Below are positions 1 to 6,387 of a stretch of DNA of 9,307 nt, piece after piece. The stretch lies in the NCBI GenBank assembly GCA_030592835.1, contig JAUVIJ010000064.1:1-9307 (forward strand). The letters are read 5' to 3'. The position numbers were made by a program, and so were the translations under genes. Each line of letters begins with the position of its first letter. Positions within the stretch are counted from its first letter, which is position 1. Source of the DNA: Candidatus Cloacimonadota bacterium. Lineage in GTDB: Bacteria; Cloacimonadota; Cloacimonadia; Cloacimonadales; TCS61. Below the pieces are notes generated by a model. The model ran no database searches. It was not told where the DNA came from and saw nothing but the letters and a program-made list of their open reading frames with translations.

Positions 1-220
1 AAATTGTTTCTGAATATCTTTATGATATGCATTAAATTTTTCTAAACCATCCCCCTATAAAATATTACTACTCTTCAATAAACCTCTACTACATTATCTG
101 GGTTCAAAATCTGATATGTGATAAATATAAAAATAATTATTTCTCTAAAAGTTAAATAAAAGAAAAAAAAGGAGTTCTCATATTTTTGTCAACAAAACTT
201 TCGAAAGTCCATTGAATAAA
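1..220. other. AT-rich stretch without a convincing gene
   Basis: No ORF with a plausible ribosome-binding site was found on either strand. On the minus strand an ATG at 32-30 opens a frame that runs off the window edge (about 10 codons, MHIIKIFRNN). Its only G-rich upstream run, at 51-55, is 18 nt away, too far for a normal Shine-Dalgarno site, so it is not called. A 12-bp perfect palindrome, ACTTTCGAAAGT, lies at 197-208 just beyond the ferredoxin terminator. On the minus strand it is followed by only a few T residues, so at most it is a weak second stop signal. Confidence 0.5.
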
Positions 221-247
221 GAAAAGACCGGCTATATAACCGGTCTT
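211..247 (-). terminator. Rho-independent terminator of the ferredoxin gene
   Basis: Read on the minus strand, an 8-bp perfect stem AAGACCGG / CCGGTCTT (247-240 and 231-224) encloses an 8-nt loop. A T-rich tail, TTCTTTATTC, follows. It starts 22 nt after the ferredoxin stop codon. There is no T-run on the plus-strand side, so it should act for leftward transcription. Confidence 0.75.
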
Positions 248-269
248 CCATAAAAATGTTTTTAAAATA

Positions 270-440
270 TTATAATGTTATAGCGCCAGTGGGGCAAGAA
301 TCCAGGCAGGCACCGCAATCAACACATTTTTCTTCGTCGACTTTTGCTTTGTCATCAACCATGGTCAGTGCTTCCACCGGGCAGGTTTCGATGCAGGCAG
401 CACAGCCTACACAAGTTTCTTCATTAATAACTACAGCCAT
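270..440 (-). CDS. 2[4Fe-4S] ferredoxin, 56 aa
   Basis: This is a small cytoplasmic electron carrier of the clostridial-type bacterial ferredoxin family. The translation begins MAVVINEETCVGC and contains two CxxCxxCxxxCP motifs: C10-C13-C16-C20-P21 and C39-C42-C45-C49-P50. These give the eight cysteines needed for two [4Fe-4S] clusters, with each half ending in the usual hydrophobic turn (EALTM, GAITL). The length matches the classic 55-60 residue family. The ATG at 440 follows a strong AGGAGGA site (444-450) with a 3-nt spacer to its last base. The gene is 72 nt downstream of the tatD-like gene, with a candidate promoter of its own and a terminator after it, so it is probably expressed alone. 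The redox partner is unknown. Such low-potential ferredoxins usually serve pyruvate:ferredoxin oxidoreductase, hydrogenases or similar enzymes, which points to anaerobic metabolism. Confidence 0.95.
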   Translation of the reverse strand: MAVVINEETCVGCAACIETCPVEALTMVDDKAKVDEEKCVDCGACLDSCPTGAITL

Positions 441-470
441 TGTTCCTCCTGATAATTATGAGTCGGCGTC

Positions 471-498
471 AAAATAAAAAGACCGAATTTTCTTTCAA
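471..498 (-). promoter_or_regulatory. Candidate sigma70-type promoter for the ferredoxin gene
   Basis: On the minus strand TTGAAA (498-493) and TATTTT (476-471) are separated by 16 nt. The expected start near 464 would give a leader of about 24 nt that carries the AGGAGGA site. This was found by eye only, in AT-rich DNA where chance matches are common. Confidence 0.4.
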
Positions 499-512
499 GT
501 TTTTTTATCAGA

Positions 513-1277
513 TTATAATCTCTTTTTGTGGGAAAGAAAGAATTCGACTGCATTTTCGTAAGTTTTTTCCGCCACATGATTGGGACTTAATCCTTTGATC
601 TCTGCTATCTTTTCGATAATATACCTGAGATTGAGAGGTGAATTTCTTTTCCGCCGTACAGGTATTGGACTGAGAAAAGGGCTATCGGTCTCGATCATTA
701 TACTTTCTATAGGTAAATTCCGAACTACCTCCTGGAGTTGATTATTTTTATAGGTAATTGTTCCCGGAACAGAGATCAACCATCCCTGATCAACTATCCT
801 ACTAGCAAAGAGATAATCACCGGAAAAACAGTGAAAAACAACTTTGTGAGGATTGTAATCTTTCAGGATATCCCAGCAATCTTCATGTGCTTCCCGATCG
901 TGGATGACTATCGGGTAATCAAGCTCAACAGCTATTTCCACCTGGTGTTGAAAAACCTTTTTCTGGAGATCGGGCGGGGAATAATTCCGGTAATAATCCA
1001 GTCCTATCTCTCCAATCCCTACTACTTTTGGTTCCATAATCAGGGATCGAAGAAGTTTTTCCTCAAATTTATCGGCATCGTGGGGATGAAAACCTACTGT
1101 CGCATAAATCCTTTCATATTGACCCGCCAGTTCGATACCAGCCCGTGAAGTAGTTTCATCGATCCCGATATTGATAATATATTCGATCCCCGACTGAAAA
1201 CATTTACGGATCAGATCCTCCCGGTCTTTGTTGAAATTGGAGAAATCAAGATGGGCATGGGTTTCGAATATTTTCAT
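513..1277 (-). CDS. tatD: TatD-family metal-dependent hydrolase (DNase), 254 aa
   Basis: This is a cytoplasmic TIM-barrel metallohydrolase of the TatD/YcfH family. Characterised members have 3'-5' exonuclease or DNase activity and some act in D-aminoacyl-tRNA recycling; the exact substrate here is unknown. Family residues are all visible: metal ligands H7 and H9 (ETHAHLD), E90 (GIGEIGLDYY), H126 (VIHDRE), H149 (FHCFSG) and D198 (ETDSPFLSP). The length fits the family norm of about 255-265. The start is set at the ATG at 1277 because AGGAGG at 1290-1285 sits 7 nt upstream of it. An in-frame TTG at 1283 is only 1 nt from the same site and is unlikely. The gene begins 2 nt after the stop of the upstream unknown gene, so the two are probably co-transcribed. 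No catalytic residue is missing. Confidence 0.95.
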   Translation of the reverse strand: MKIFETHAHLDFSNFNKDREDLIRKCFQSGIEYIINIGIDETTSRAGIELAGQYERIYATVGFHPHDADKFEEKLLRSLIMEPKVVGIGEIGLDYYRNYSPPDLQKKVFQHQVEIAVELDYPIVIHDREAHEDCWDILKDYNPHKVVFHCFSGDYLFASRIVDQGWLISVPGTITYKNNQLQEVVRNLPIESIMIETDSPFLSPIPVRRKRNSPLNLRYIIEKIAEIKGLSPNHVAEKTYENAVEFFLSHKKRL

Positions 1278-1279
1278 TA

Positions 1280-2623
1280 TCAATCCTCCTGTAGATCATT
1301 GGGGAACAAGATCATCATGATCAGATCGATCCTGTAATCACTATTTAAATGGAACCAGATCTCGGCTGAATCCTTCGCATCTCCGTTTTGATCTTCGGCG
1401 ATCAGCAATCCTTTGAATTCGATATAATTATTCACTTTTTTAAACTCACTCAGACTGAAATAGATCTGACGATGCTTCCAGTGATCATTCAAGATCAGGA
1501 GCAGGTCGGCATAAGAATCGATCTCATGGACCAGACGTTCCTCAGTTCGGATAACAACGGTTGTGGGAACATCATCATGAATGAGAAGAAAATTGAGGAG
1601 ACGTGTACCGATACTGCGGTGTTCATAAATCAGTTGGGCAAGGAATGGGGCTATCATATCCAGTTCATGGTCTTCACAAGCCGGCAGATAAAAGCTCTCG
1701 TCATCTTCAAAGTAGATCGAATTACCTTCAATTCTATAATTATTATCAGGATGAAATTCGATCCCGTCAGAAGATCTGTGAAAGGTCAGGGCAAGATTAC
1801 TCAGTAAAACATCTTCATAAGTTCCGCCCAGTAAATAGGCTGAGTTATTATCCATATTCAGGGTGTGATGAGGAAATTCCTGACGGAGGAACATTCCGGG
1901 ATTCTTGATTTTATTCTGTAATAATTCCCGTCTGGGCGGATCGTTCAATCTGGATAAAAGATAATTTGCCAGGGGAATATCTGTTTCAATTTCCTTGATT
2001 ACAATTTCAGGTTCTATAATAATCGGTAGCGATAGAGTTGGTTCCTGGTGAAAAATGTCGTAGATTTTGATCATCTTCTCAGGAAATAGGACAGTGATCT
2101 TCATTGTATCAGTTATCAGGATAATTTGAGAAGAGGAAATATCAGATGATTTTATACTGATAACAACAATTTTTTCAGGAAATTTTTTATCCAGCCATTC
2201 TCGTGGTTTTTCTATCCTGATATTATCTTCAAACAATTCGATCCTGGTAATTTTCAGGAAATCATCGATAAACATGTTATCGGCAGTATTTATCCTGTAA
2301 ACCAGCGATTCCAGTAGAAACAGCTTCTCCGGGGAAATATCTCCCCTCACTTTATTTTTAAGGATTTCCCTTTGATTATAAATCCTGTGTTCTTTCCAGT
2401 CGTATTCGACATCGATAACCTCACCAGAGTCTAAGGTAAATATTCTAGTTATCATATCCGGTTTGAAACCGGCAGGTGTACTCCCTGGTAAATTCGTATA
2501 TTCCAGCCAGGATCGGTAAAGAGCAAACTGGTAATCACTGGCAAAATCTACTTTACTTGGATCATATGCTTTTAACCAGCATCCCAATAACAATATTATC
2601 AGTATTATAAAATATTTTTTCAT
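1280..2623 (-). CDS. Uncharacterised exported protein, probable lipoprotein, 447 aa
   Basis: I do not recognise the family. The N-terminus MKKYFIILIILLLGCW is a classical export signal: a lysine pair, a hydrophobic run and a lipobox-like LLGC with the lipidated cysteine at position 15. Cleavage by signal peptidase I after LKA is an alternative. The rest is soluble, rich in acidic and isoleucine/leucine residues, with alternating beta-like segments and no other membrane helix. The C-terminal ~100 residues (an Asp/Glu-rich helix, then strands ending in EIWFHLNSDYRIDLI) loosely suggest a small alpha+beta domain, possibly NTF2-like; this is a guess. The open frame continues upstream to a TTG at 2689, but those 22 residues are hydrophilic and would precede the signal peptide, so the ATG at 2623 is preferred. 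That ATG lacks a good ribosome-binding site. The gene is followed 2 nt later by tatD. Confidence 0.7.
   Translation of the reverse strand: MKKYFIILIILLLGCWLKAYDPSKVDFASDYQFALYRSWLEYTNLPGSTPAGFKPDMITRIFTLDSGEVIDVEYDWKEHRIYNQREILKNKVRGDISPEKLFLLESLVYRINTADNMFIDDFLKITRIELFEDNIRIEKPREWLDKKFPEKIVVISIKSSDISSSQIILITDTMKITVLFPEKMIKIYDIFHQEPTLSLPIIIEPEIVIKEIETDIPLANYLLSRLNDPPRRELLQNKIKNPGMFLRQEFPHHTLNMDNNSAYLLGGTYEDVLLSNLALTFHRSSDGIEFHPDNNYRIEGNSIYFEDDESFYLPACEDHELDMIAPFLAQLIYEHRSIGTRLLNFLLIHDDVPTTVVIRTEERLVHEIDSYADLLLILNDHWKHRQIYFSLSEFKKVNNYIEFKGLLIAEDQNGDAKDSAEIWFHLNSDYRIDLIMMILFPNDLQED
1285..1290 (-). promoter_or_regulatory. Ribosome-binding site that fixes the tatD start
   Basis: AGGAGG on the minus strand lies inside the last codons of the upstream gene. 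Its spacing to ATG 1277 is 7 nt (optimal), and to TTG 1283 only 1 nt. It therefore supports the shorter 254-residue protein. Confidence 0.8.
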
Positions 2624-2628
2624 TTTAA

Positions 2629-2655
2629 TTGACACATCGAATTTCTCAATATTTG
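2629..2655 (+). promoter_or_regulatory. Weak candidate promoter for the 92-aa gene
   Basis: The 97-nt divergent gap between 2623 (-) and 2721 (+) must hold signals for both genes. On the plus strand a perfect TTGACA (2629-2634) is followed after 15 nt by TATTTG (2650-2655), a poor -10 match with short spacing. The start would fall near 2662, leaving a leader of about 58 nt. On the minus strand TTGACC (2689-2684) is a -35-like hexamer for the 447-aa gene, but no good -10 follows. Confidence 0.25.
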
Positions 2656-2720
2656 TGGACGAGTTAAGAAAAGAATGGTTAGAGGTCAATAAAATATAAT
2701 TTTACAAGGAGCCGGTAACA

Positions 2721-2999
2721 ATGAAGGCAGAAAAGGACAGAGAAAGGATCAAGGAATTTTTCGATCTAACAGATACATTTCATATGATACGTAAATACCA
2801 CAAACCCGTCCTGGTTTATGAGATTTCCGACGATAAAGTTCGTTATTCGGTCTGGGAGGAAGATATCCTGGAGAGATTTGGGCTAAAAAATGTTGATGGT
2901 TGGGATTCTACAGAGGAACTTATCTATTGTCCCGACTGGATGCAAGATATTGAAGAAGATGATCTGGATGATATTAAACTGGATGATGACGATCTCTAA
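2721..2999 (+). CDS. Small acidic protein of unknown function, 92 aa
   Basis: No family is recognised. The protein has no signal peptide, so it is predicted cytoplasmic. Residues 1-28 are charged and helical (MKAEKDRERIKEFF). A short beta-like core follows (VLVYEISDDKVRYSVWEED, about 30-48). The C-terminus from about residue 75 is an almost continuous Asp/Glu tail ending DDDDL, which suggests a binding partner that is basic or metal-rich. There is one cysteine (C70). It is judged real because AAGGAG (2706-2711) lies 9 nt before the ATG, the frame is clean, and no better gene overlaps it. It is the only likely plus-strand gene in the window. Its TAA ends at 2999, 1 nt before the stop of the convergent lipoprotein gene, so neither gene has an intergenic terminator. 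Confidence 0.75.
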   Translation: MKAEKDRERIKEFFDLTDTFHMIRKYHKPVLVYEISDDKVRYSVWEEDILERFGLKNVDGWDSTEELIYCPDWMQDIEEDDLDDIKLDDDDL

Positions 3000-3000
3000 C

Positions 3001-3843
3001 TTATTCACTGATCATATCATATAAACGTAGAGCCGTTTCCTCATCTCCAATCAGTAGATATATTTCATAGGCTCTGGAAAAATAGCTTTTAGCCAGATCA
3101 GGATCACTCTTTTCCTGATAACATTTTCCTAATGCATAAAGATCATCAGCCAATCCGACTGAATTTTCCAGTTCAATATCGATCATTTTTGCTTTGTCAA
3201 AATAGGATGCTGCTTCATCGAGAGTACCCTCAAACCGGGAAATATAACCCAAGGTATACAGGGCATAACTGTAATTTACAGGATCACGTAATTTACCTTT
3301 ATTATAGAGTTTAGCGAGTAATTCTATCCTGTTTTGAAGCTCTGTTTTTTCATTGTAGTAAGTTTGTTTCTGTTTGATCCTGGCATATATTCCATAACAT
3401 AAGTTTTCACAATTCCACTCCAGATCATCACTCCTGAAAGCACGACTCAGGAGCAGAACCTGGTCATAATCATCCCTGGAAAAAGCAATTTCAATGAACA
3501 TCAGTTCCAGTAGAGGTGAGTACTGAGGTTTTTCGGTATCTATGTACAAGGATATTTTATCAGCCCAGAGTTGATGATCCTTTTCCTGACCCAAATAATG
3601 ATACTGCCTGGAAATTCCAATTCCGGAGTGGATCTTTCCTTTGAGATGATCTATCCGGGAATAGGTTGAATAAGCCTGGTCATATAGATAGAGTGCCTGC
3701 TCCCTTAACAACTGCCTTTCTGCCTGTTGAGCAGATTTGAAATACCGGTCTGCCTGCAGGAGTAAATCCGATTTTCTGTGCTTCGGCAAACTCGAACAAC
3801 CGATCATTATCAAAACTATTAACAGATATAAAATTCTACGCAT
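3001..3843 (-). CDS. TPR-repeat lipoprotein, last gene of the MCE operon, 280 aa
   Basis: The N-terminus MRRILYLLIVLIMIGCSS is a lipoprotein signal with lipobox MIGC and lipidated C16. Serine at +2 would favour outer-membrane sorting under the E. coli Lol rule. The mature part is nearly all helix-turn-helix repeats. TPR-like units are visible at about residues 33-66, 192-225 (ALYTLGYISRFEGTLDEA) and 231-264 (DDLYALGKCYQEKSDPDLA); the middle is more degenerate. TPR proteins act as scaffolds, so this could anchor or contact the MCE subunit from the outer membrane, in place of the MlaC shuttle or PqiC-type auxiliary lipoprotein of other systems. That role is inferred from position only: its ATG is 1 nt after the mlaD stop, with AAGGA in the mlaD tail. 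It is not similar by eye to MlaC, MlaA or PqiC. Confidence 0.85.
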   Translation of the reverse strand: MRRILYLLIVLIMIGCSSLPKHRKSDLLLQADRYFKSAQQAERQLLREQALYLYDQAYSTYSRIDHLKGKIHSGIGISRQYHYLGQEKDHQLWADKISLYIDTEKPQYSPLLELMFIEIAFSRDDYDQVLLLSRAFRSDDLEWNCENLCYGIYARIKQKQTYYNEKTELQNRIELLAKLYNKGKLRDPVNYSYALYTLGYISRFEGTLDEAASYFDKAKMIDIELENSVGLADDLYALGKCYQEKSDPDLAKSYFSRAYEIYLLIGDEETALRLYDMISE

Positions 3844-3844
3844 T

Positions 3845-4843
3845 TTAAAAATCCTTGGGTCTTAATTTGGAATTGTTGTCCGTAGCTTTTGAATCATCCG
3901 GGATTCCCCGCCTGATCAGGGGATTATTGTTTATGCCTTCCAGGGTTTTCTGAACCGCAAGCAGGGAATTCTTTCCTTCCAGGATAATTGTAGAAAACTC
4001 AGGGGTTCGGGAATTGAGGAAATCGAGTAATTCATCGAGCTGAACAAGATTCTCATTCAGTTGATTTAGAGACTGACTCAAAGGTGTGATCAAATCAGTT
4101 CTATCCGGATCGATCATCTTAACGAGAAGACCTTCCGGATCCTGATAGTTCTCCAAAGTAGTTCTGGTCGATATCAGGGTTTCCTGAAGTAAGCCGGTAG
4201 TTAACTGCAACTCTGTGTTCATTGTTCCCATAAGCTCATACATCCTGTTCAGGTCCTTATTCAACACTTCAGAAGAATTAGCCAGATTGTATAACAGCCT
4301 GAAAATAACACCTTTATCGGCATTATTATCCTGATTTAGATTATAGAGGATGTTGTCGATATTTGTTAGTACCGATGCAATAACATCTCCTTCCTTCTGA
4401 ATAATGTTCTCTTCCAGCAGCTTCTGACCTTCCGGCATAGATAGAGAAGGAATGTATTCGCCTTCGGGCAGAATATCCTTCCAGTCCGGTCCCTGGAGAA
4501 ATTCCAGGGAGCTCTTACCAGTTAAGGGGTTACTGGATTTATTGATCACCGAGTTAACCACGATCTTGTTACGGTATTCCTCATAAACAACAATCCTGGC
4601 ATCGATCAGATTCTCTTCATTCAGATTGAAATCCTTGATCTTTCCGATCTCGAACCCCTTGAATTTGAGCACTGTGGTCGAGGAAAGGCCTACAGCATCC
4701 TTGAAACGGGTCTGAAATTCATACTTTTTAACTAATATTTTTTGGGATAAAGCAATTACAACAAAACTTAGGATCAATACAACCAGGGCCGTAAACAGGA
4801 AAAAACCCACGATCTTGTCAGTATGTTTGAACTTGAACTTCAT
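3845..4843 (-). CDS. mlaD: MlaD-family MCE-domain protein, 332 aa
   Basis: This is the inner-membrane-anchored, periplasmic substrate-binding subunit of an MCE lipid transporter; homologues form hexameric rings through which phospholipids pass. One N-terminal transmembrane helix lies at about residues 11-33 after a basic cytoplasmic start (MKFKFKHTDK). The MCE domain follows at about 40-118, with the family features RFKDAVGLSSTTVLKFKGF, GKIKDF, INKSSNPLTGKSSLEF and a closing beta segment. Residues 140-305 are predicted long helices, as in larger MCE proteins with coiled-coil extensions. The near-terminal NNPLIRRGIP resembles the NPLxRxG motif seen at the end of the helical region in many MCE proteins. 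E. coli MlaD is about 183 residues, so this is the longer type. The ATG is 1 nt after the ATPase stop, with AAAGGAG in the last ATPase codons. It probably docks on MlaE. Confidence 0.93.
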   Translation of the reverse strand: MKFKFKHTDKIVGFFLFTALVVLILSFVVIALSQKILVKKYEFQTRFKDAVGLSSTTVLKFKGFEIGKIKDFNLNEENLIDARIVVYEEYRNKIVVNSVINKSSNPLTGKSSLEFLQGPDWKDILPEGEYIPSLSMPEGQKLLEENIIQKEGDVIASVLTNIDNILYNLNQDNNADKGVIFRLLYNLANSSEVLNKDLNRMYELMGTMNTELQLTTGLLQETLISTRTTLENYQDPEGLLVKMIDPDRTDLITPLSQSLNQLNENLVQLDELLDFLNSRTPEFSTIILEGKNSLLAVQKTLEGINNNPLIRRGIPDDSKATDNNSKLRPKDF

Positions 4844-4844
4844 G

Positions 4845-5585
4845 TTATACTCCTTTCAGGTCGGAAAGTTCCAGGTTATCCAACATAGATTGAAATTCGG
4901 ATGATGATCTCGAAATTCTGGCAGTTATCATCCCTTCTTTAATAATTAGCAGTTCGTCTGCCAAGTTTTCGATCAGATCTCTGGATCCTGAAGTTATCAA
5001 CATGGTTTTATGTTTATCTTTCAACTGCTGCAGGAATTTCAATACTTGTATTTGATTTATTAACTCAAGGTTAAAAAGCGGGTTATCGATGACAATAAGC
5101 TCAGGATCGGTGATAGCAGCTCTTATGAAAGCGAGAAGTTTTAATTTACTTCGAGAGATTTGGGCCGGCCTTTCTTCCATTACATTGCCTATCCCGAAAA
5201 ACTTTAAATAGCGATTTATTTCGCTCATTAAGTAATTCAGATCAAATTTATCATAATGATATTTAAAAGGTAAAAGAAGATTTTCCCTGATGATGAGATT
5301 GGAAAGATGAACTCCATCTTCAAAAACGAAGGCCAGTTTTTTCCTGATTTCCAGTACTCTTTTTTCATCAGCATTAAATAAATCCACACCGTCATAGATT
5401 ATAGAACCCTGATCGGGAGGTTCGATTCCAGCTATGATCTTGAGGAGAAGGCTCTTTCCCGATTCTTCAAGACCGCAGAGCACTGAGATTCGGTCTGTTA
5501 CAAGTTCCAAGTCTATTCCCTTCAGAATCTCCTTTTCCGGAGAATTCCATTTGACATTCTTAACCGAGAGTAATATCTCATTCAT
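4845..5585 (-). CDS. mlaF: MlaF-like ABC ATPase of the MCE transporter with degenerate catalytic motifs, 246 aa
   Basis: By position and fold this is the cytoplasmic nucleotide-binding subunit expected to pair with MlaE. Walker A is intact (GLEESGKS, residues 38-45), and the spacing of all ABC landmarks is preserved. Most other active-site residues differ. The Q-loop Gln is Glu (VFED, E89). The signature LSGGQ/M is ISRSK (143-147). Walker B keeps its Asp, but the catalytic Glu is Asn (IVIDNP, D167-N168). The D-loop GLD is NLE. The switch His is absent (ITSGSRD, S199 at the expected place). The codons read cleanly on the DNA with no frameshift, so this is a selected or drifted protein and not an assembly error. 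It may bind ATP but hydrolyse it poorly or not at all. The gene starts 2 nt after mlaE with no clear ribosome-binding site, which suggests translational coupling. Confidence 0.9.
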   Translation of the reverse strand: MNEILLSVKNVKWNSPEKEILKGIDLELVTDRISVLCGLEESGKSLLLKIIAGIEPPDQGSIIYDGVDLFNADEKRVLEIRKKLAFVFEDGVHLSNLIIRENLLLPFKYHYDKFDLNYLMSEINRYLKFFGIGNVMEERPAQISRSKLKLLAFIRAAITDPELIVIDNPLFNLELINQIQVLKFLQQLKDKHKTMLITSGSRDLIENLADELLIIKEGMITARISRSSSEFQSMLDNLELSDLKGV

Positions 5586-5587
5586 AA

Positions 5588-6373
5588 TTATAATAAATAA
5601 AAGATCGCTGTGATCAGGATATCAGCAAATACAACAAATACTATCGACGATACAACAGCCTTGATTGTTCTCTGGGGGACTTCTGTGCTGGCAATATTTA
5701 CTTTCAAACCCTGATAAGAGGAAATGAGAGCAATACCGATCCCAAAGAAAATTGATTTTAAAACACTGATAATAATATCGGTAACTGCCAGTTGCTGAAA
5801 GAGCTGTGTAAAAAAATAATTGAAATTTATTGGATAAAAAAGAGTTGAAAATAACCAACCCCCGAGCAATGCCGCCAGGTTGAAATAGATAGTCAGGGTA
5901 ATAAGGGCGACAACAACTCCAACAACTCGGGAAACTACCAGATAGGATACCGGTGATATCCCCAGGGATAGAAGAAGATTGATCTCATTATTGATCACCA
6001 TGTTGCCCAGTTCTGTGGAGATAGCGGTACCTGATCTGGCGATAACTATCAAAGCTGTTAAAATCGCACTCAGTTCCCTGATCACCACGGTGACCAGGAT
6101 TACAAAGACCAGATTGCTCTGACCGAAATTCTCCAGAATATTGTATCCCTGAATTATGATCAATCCTCCGATACTCAAAGCCAGAAAACTGATCAAAGGA
6201 AGTGCCTCGAAACCGGTAAAGAGTATTTGACGCAGTAATACCAGAGTCCTTGCCTGTCGCTGCCGGCGAAAACTTATTATTTTGCGAAAAATATGAACTG
6301 AGAAAAGAAGAAATTGGTATATATCTGCAAACTGATCCTTGAATCCCCGGTACATTTTTTCTGTAATCAGCAA
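5588..6373 (-). CDS. mlaE: MlaE-family permease of an MCE lipid transporter, 261 aa
   Basis: This is the inner-membrane permease subunit of Mla-type ABC lipid transporters, which move phospholipids between the inner membrane and the periplasmic MCE ring. An N-terminal amphipathic, basic region (about 1-45) is followed by about five hydrophobic segments (near 48-76, 86-112, 145-175, 198-220 and 238-261). The family core is clear: VIRELSAILTALIVIARSG, then STELGNMVINNEINLLLSLGI (about 119-139), the coupling-helix area that contacts the ATPase, then YLVVSRVVG. The usual R-E pair (R99-E100) and ELG (121-123) are kept. Length matches the family. The best-placed start is TTG 6373, 8 nt from AGGAG. 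A TTG at 6379 is too close, and ATG 6355 would remove six residues but has no site. It begins 14 nt after the GNAT gene. Confidence 0.93.
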   Translation of the reverse strand: MLITEKMYRGFKDQFADIYQFLLFSVHIFRKIISFRRQRQARTLVLLRQILFTGFEALPLISFLALSIGGLIIIQGYNILENFGQSNLVFVILVTVVIRELSAILTALIVIARSGTAISTELGNMVINNEINLLLSLGISPVSYLVVSRVVGVVVALITLTIYFNLAALLGGWLFSTLFYPINFNYFFTQLFQQLAVTDIIISVLKSIFFGIGIALISSYQGLKVNIASTEVPQRTIKAVVSSIVFVVFADILITAIFYLL

Positions 6374-6381
6374 CCGCAATA

Positions 6382-6386
6382 CTCCT
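6382..6386 (-). promoter_or_regulatory. Ribosome-binding site of mlaE, pointing to a TTG start
   Basis: AGGAG (part of AAAAGGAG) on the minus strand lies between the GNAT stop (6388) and mlaE. The spacer to TTG 6379 is 2 nt, to TTG 6373 it is 8 nt, and to ATG 6355 it is 26 nt. TTG 6373 is therefore favoured. Confidence 0.6.
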
Positions 6387-6387
6387 T

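Noticed and set aside
256..477. Plus-strand open frame of 73 codons
   Set aside because: It is antisense to the ferredoxin gene, whose cysteine motifs are perfect, and it has no ribosome-binding site.
738..1148. Plus-strand open frame of 136 codons
   Set aside because: It lies wholly inside the tatD-like gene on the other strand, with no family resemblance.
1388..1908. Plus-strand open frames of 139 and 101 codons
   Set aside because: They are shadows of the 447-aa gene and overlap each other in different frames.
2695..2700. Perfect TATAAT before the 92-aa gene
   Set aside because: Transcription from it would start near 2707, inside the ribosome-binding site at 2706-2711, and it has no -35 hexamer.
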